NCBI RefSeq assembly: GCF_011043735.1
Contig: NZ_JAAKGV010000007.1
Span: 1 to 64,000 of the forward strand
Length of the DNA: 64,000 nucleotides
Direction of reading: 5' to 3'
Source of the DNA: Methylobacterium sp. DB0501
GTDB lineage: Bacteria > Pseudomonadota > Alphaproteobacteria > Rhizobiales > Beijerinckiaceae
The number at the start of each line of letters is the position of its first letter. Positions within the stretch are counted from its first letter, which is position 1. The notes below the pieces were generated by a model, which saw nothing but the letters and a program-made list of their open reading frames with translations, did no database searches and was not told the origin of the DNA. Made by a program: the position numbers and the translations under genes. Positions 63,219-64,000 of this stretch are shown here, in pieces.

Positions 63219-64000
63219 ATGAAGGTCGGGCAGGCCGCTCTTATCGCCGGCATCCTGTCGTTCGGACTCGCGGCCGGGACGATCCACCTGACGAGCGACG
63301 GGCGCGATATCGCGGCGGTCTGGCCGGCCAACGCCGTCCTCCTGGCCGTCCTCCTGATCGTCTCCCCGGCCGTCCCGCCCGATCGCCGTCCCGGCGCATG
63401 GGCGGCCGTGCTCGCGGCCGGGTACGTCGCGAACGTGGCGGCGAACATGCTGACGCGCGGGCTCAGCGCCGGCCCGTTCCTCCTCGGCGTCTGCAACCTC
63501 GTGGAGATCTGCGTCGCCGCCCACCTGCTGCGGCCCGCCTCGAACGGCGAGGGCCTGCTGGGCGCGCGCCGGGTCGTCGGGCGCTTCATCCTGGTCTGCG
63601 GGCTCGCGGCCCCGGCGATCAGCGGGCTCGGCGGCGCGGCGACGGCCTGGGCCCTGTTCGGGCAGGATCTGGGCCGGGCCTTCGCCGCCTGGGTCGCGAG
63701 CGACAGCCTGGGCCTCCTGATCTTCACGCCGTTCTTCTTCGCCCTCCTGCGCGGCGATTACGGGCGATGCCTCTCGAACAAGGACTGGCGCCAGCGCGCG
63801 GAGGCCGCCGGCCTGCAGATGCTGACGGCGGCCGCCGCCTGCGGGGTGTTCTTCGTCGCCGCGCGGCCGCTGCTGTTCGCGCTGTTCGGGCCGGTGATGC
63901 TGGCGACCTTCCGGGTCGGGCGGCTGGGCGCGGAGGCGTCGGTGATGATCGTCGCGGTGGTCGGCACGGTCGCGACCCTGCGCGGCCAGGGCCCGATCGC
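63219..64000 (+). CDS. MASE1-domain membrane sensor protein (3' truncated by window end)
   Basis: An open frame from ATG 63219 to the window end with no stop; at least 260 residues. About eight hydrophobic helices with the W-P-A-N-A-V-L-L-A-V-L-L motif and W-V-A-S-D-S-L-G-L-L-I-F-T-P identify MASE1, an integral membrane sensory domain that usually precedes GGDEF, EAL or histidine kinase modules. The output domain lies beyond the window. GGAAGGG precedes ATG 63219; in-frame ATGs at 63177 and 63198 are alternatives. Confidence 0.85.
   Translation, partial: MKVGQAALIAGILSFGLAAGTIHLTSDGRDIAAVWPANAVLLAVLLIVSPAVPPDRRPGAWAAVLAAGYVANVAANMLTRGLSAGPFLLGVCNLVEICVAAHLLRPASNGEGLLGARRVVGRFILVCGLAAPAISGLGGAATAWALFGQDLGRAFAAWVASDSLGLLIFTPFFFALLRGDYGRCLSNKDWRQRAEAAGLQMLTAAAACGVFFVAARPLLFALFGPVMLATFRVGRLGAEASVMIVAVVGTVATLRGQGPI

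Overview
The window is a high-GC (about 70 % or more by eye) alphaproteobacterial chromosome segment, most like Methylobacterium or Methylorubrum. This rests on gene content and order: aapJQMP; pcm-tolC-popZ-valS; lipA with a COQ10/START gene; rlpA-dac-tmk-holB; and promoter sequences matching the EcfG general-stress sigma consensus. The genus is an inference, since no database search was possible.

Layout. 1-2065: end of a prophage-like block, with a truncated tail-type protein, a GH108 endolysin, a holin-like protein and a one-helix coiled-coil protein (a lysis cassette). 2082-4043: alpha/beta hydrolase and an orphan TRAP solute-binding protein. About 4370-8315: a sharply AT-rich island with one 1032-residue gene fusing an HD phosphohydrolase-like domain to an Hsp90/GHKL ATPase domain. 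A 22-nt piece identical or nearly identical to a tRNA-Ser 3' end lies at the island's left side. 8314-14540: LysR regulator, PPOX protein, GST, membrane metallophosphoesterase, LLM flavin oxidoreductase, and an auxiliary-type TrpRS preceded by a leader peptide with tandem Trp codons. 14737-19089: amidoligase, class III cyclase, then divergently an RHH protein and a PHB-depolymerase-like esterase. 19260-23237: ferric-iron ABC importer. 24112-26946: lipid A-modification-type operon (ArnT-like, ArnC-like, LabN-like). 27148-36000: small stress and membrane proteins, lipA-coq10, SGNH hydrolase, hydrolase, ChaC, PPOX, and several small unknowns. 35870-41666: MetC-type lyase and the general amino-acid importer aapJQMP. 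41765-45072: SseA, DUF1328 protein, tRNA-Asn, tRNA-Cys, Pcm. 45618-56856: tolC, popZ, valS, DUF2459 protein, and a divergently arranged RND efflux pair. 57039-62427: rlpA, D,D-carboxypeptidase, tmk, holB, phosphoesterase. 62428-64000: a palindromic repeat cluster, a small secreted protein, and the start of a MASE1 sensor that runs off the end.

How it works together. Most of the window is ordinary host housekeeping, envelope and transport. The accessory and regulatory signals that stand out are: (i) the solitary HD-Hsp90 ATPase island, a candidate conflict or defence gene; (ii) a translation-attenuation-type leader in front of the second-type TrpRS gene; (iii) three loci with exact GGAAC-N16/17-CGTT motifs, one of them bidirectional between the cyclase and the RHH/esterase pair, suggesting shared general-stress control; (iv) a sigma-54-like promoter and a 20-bp inverted repeat in the aap operon.
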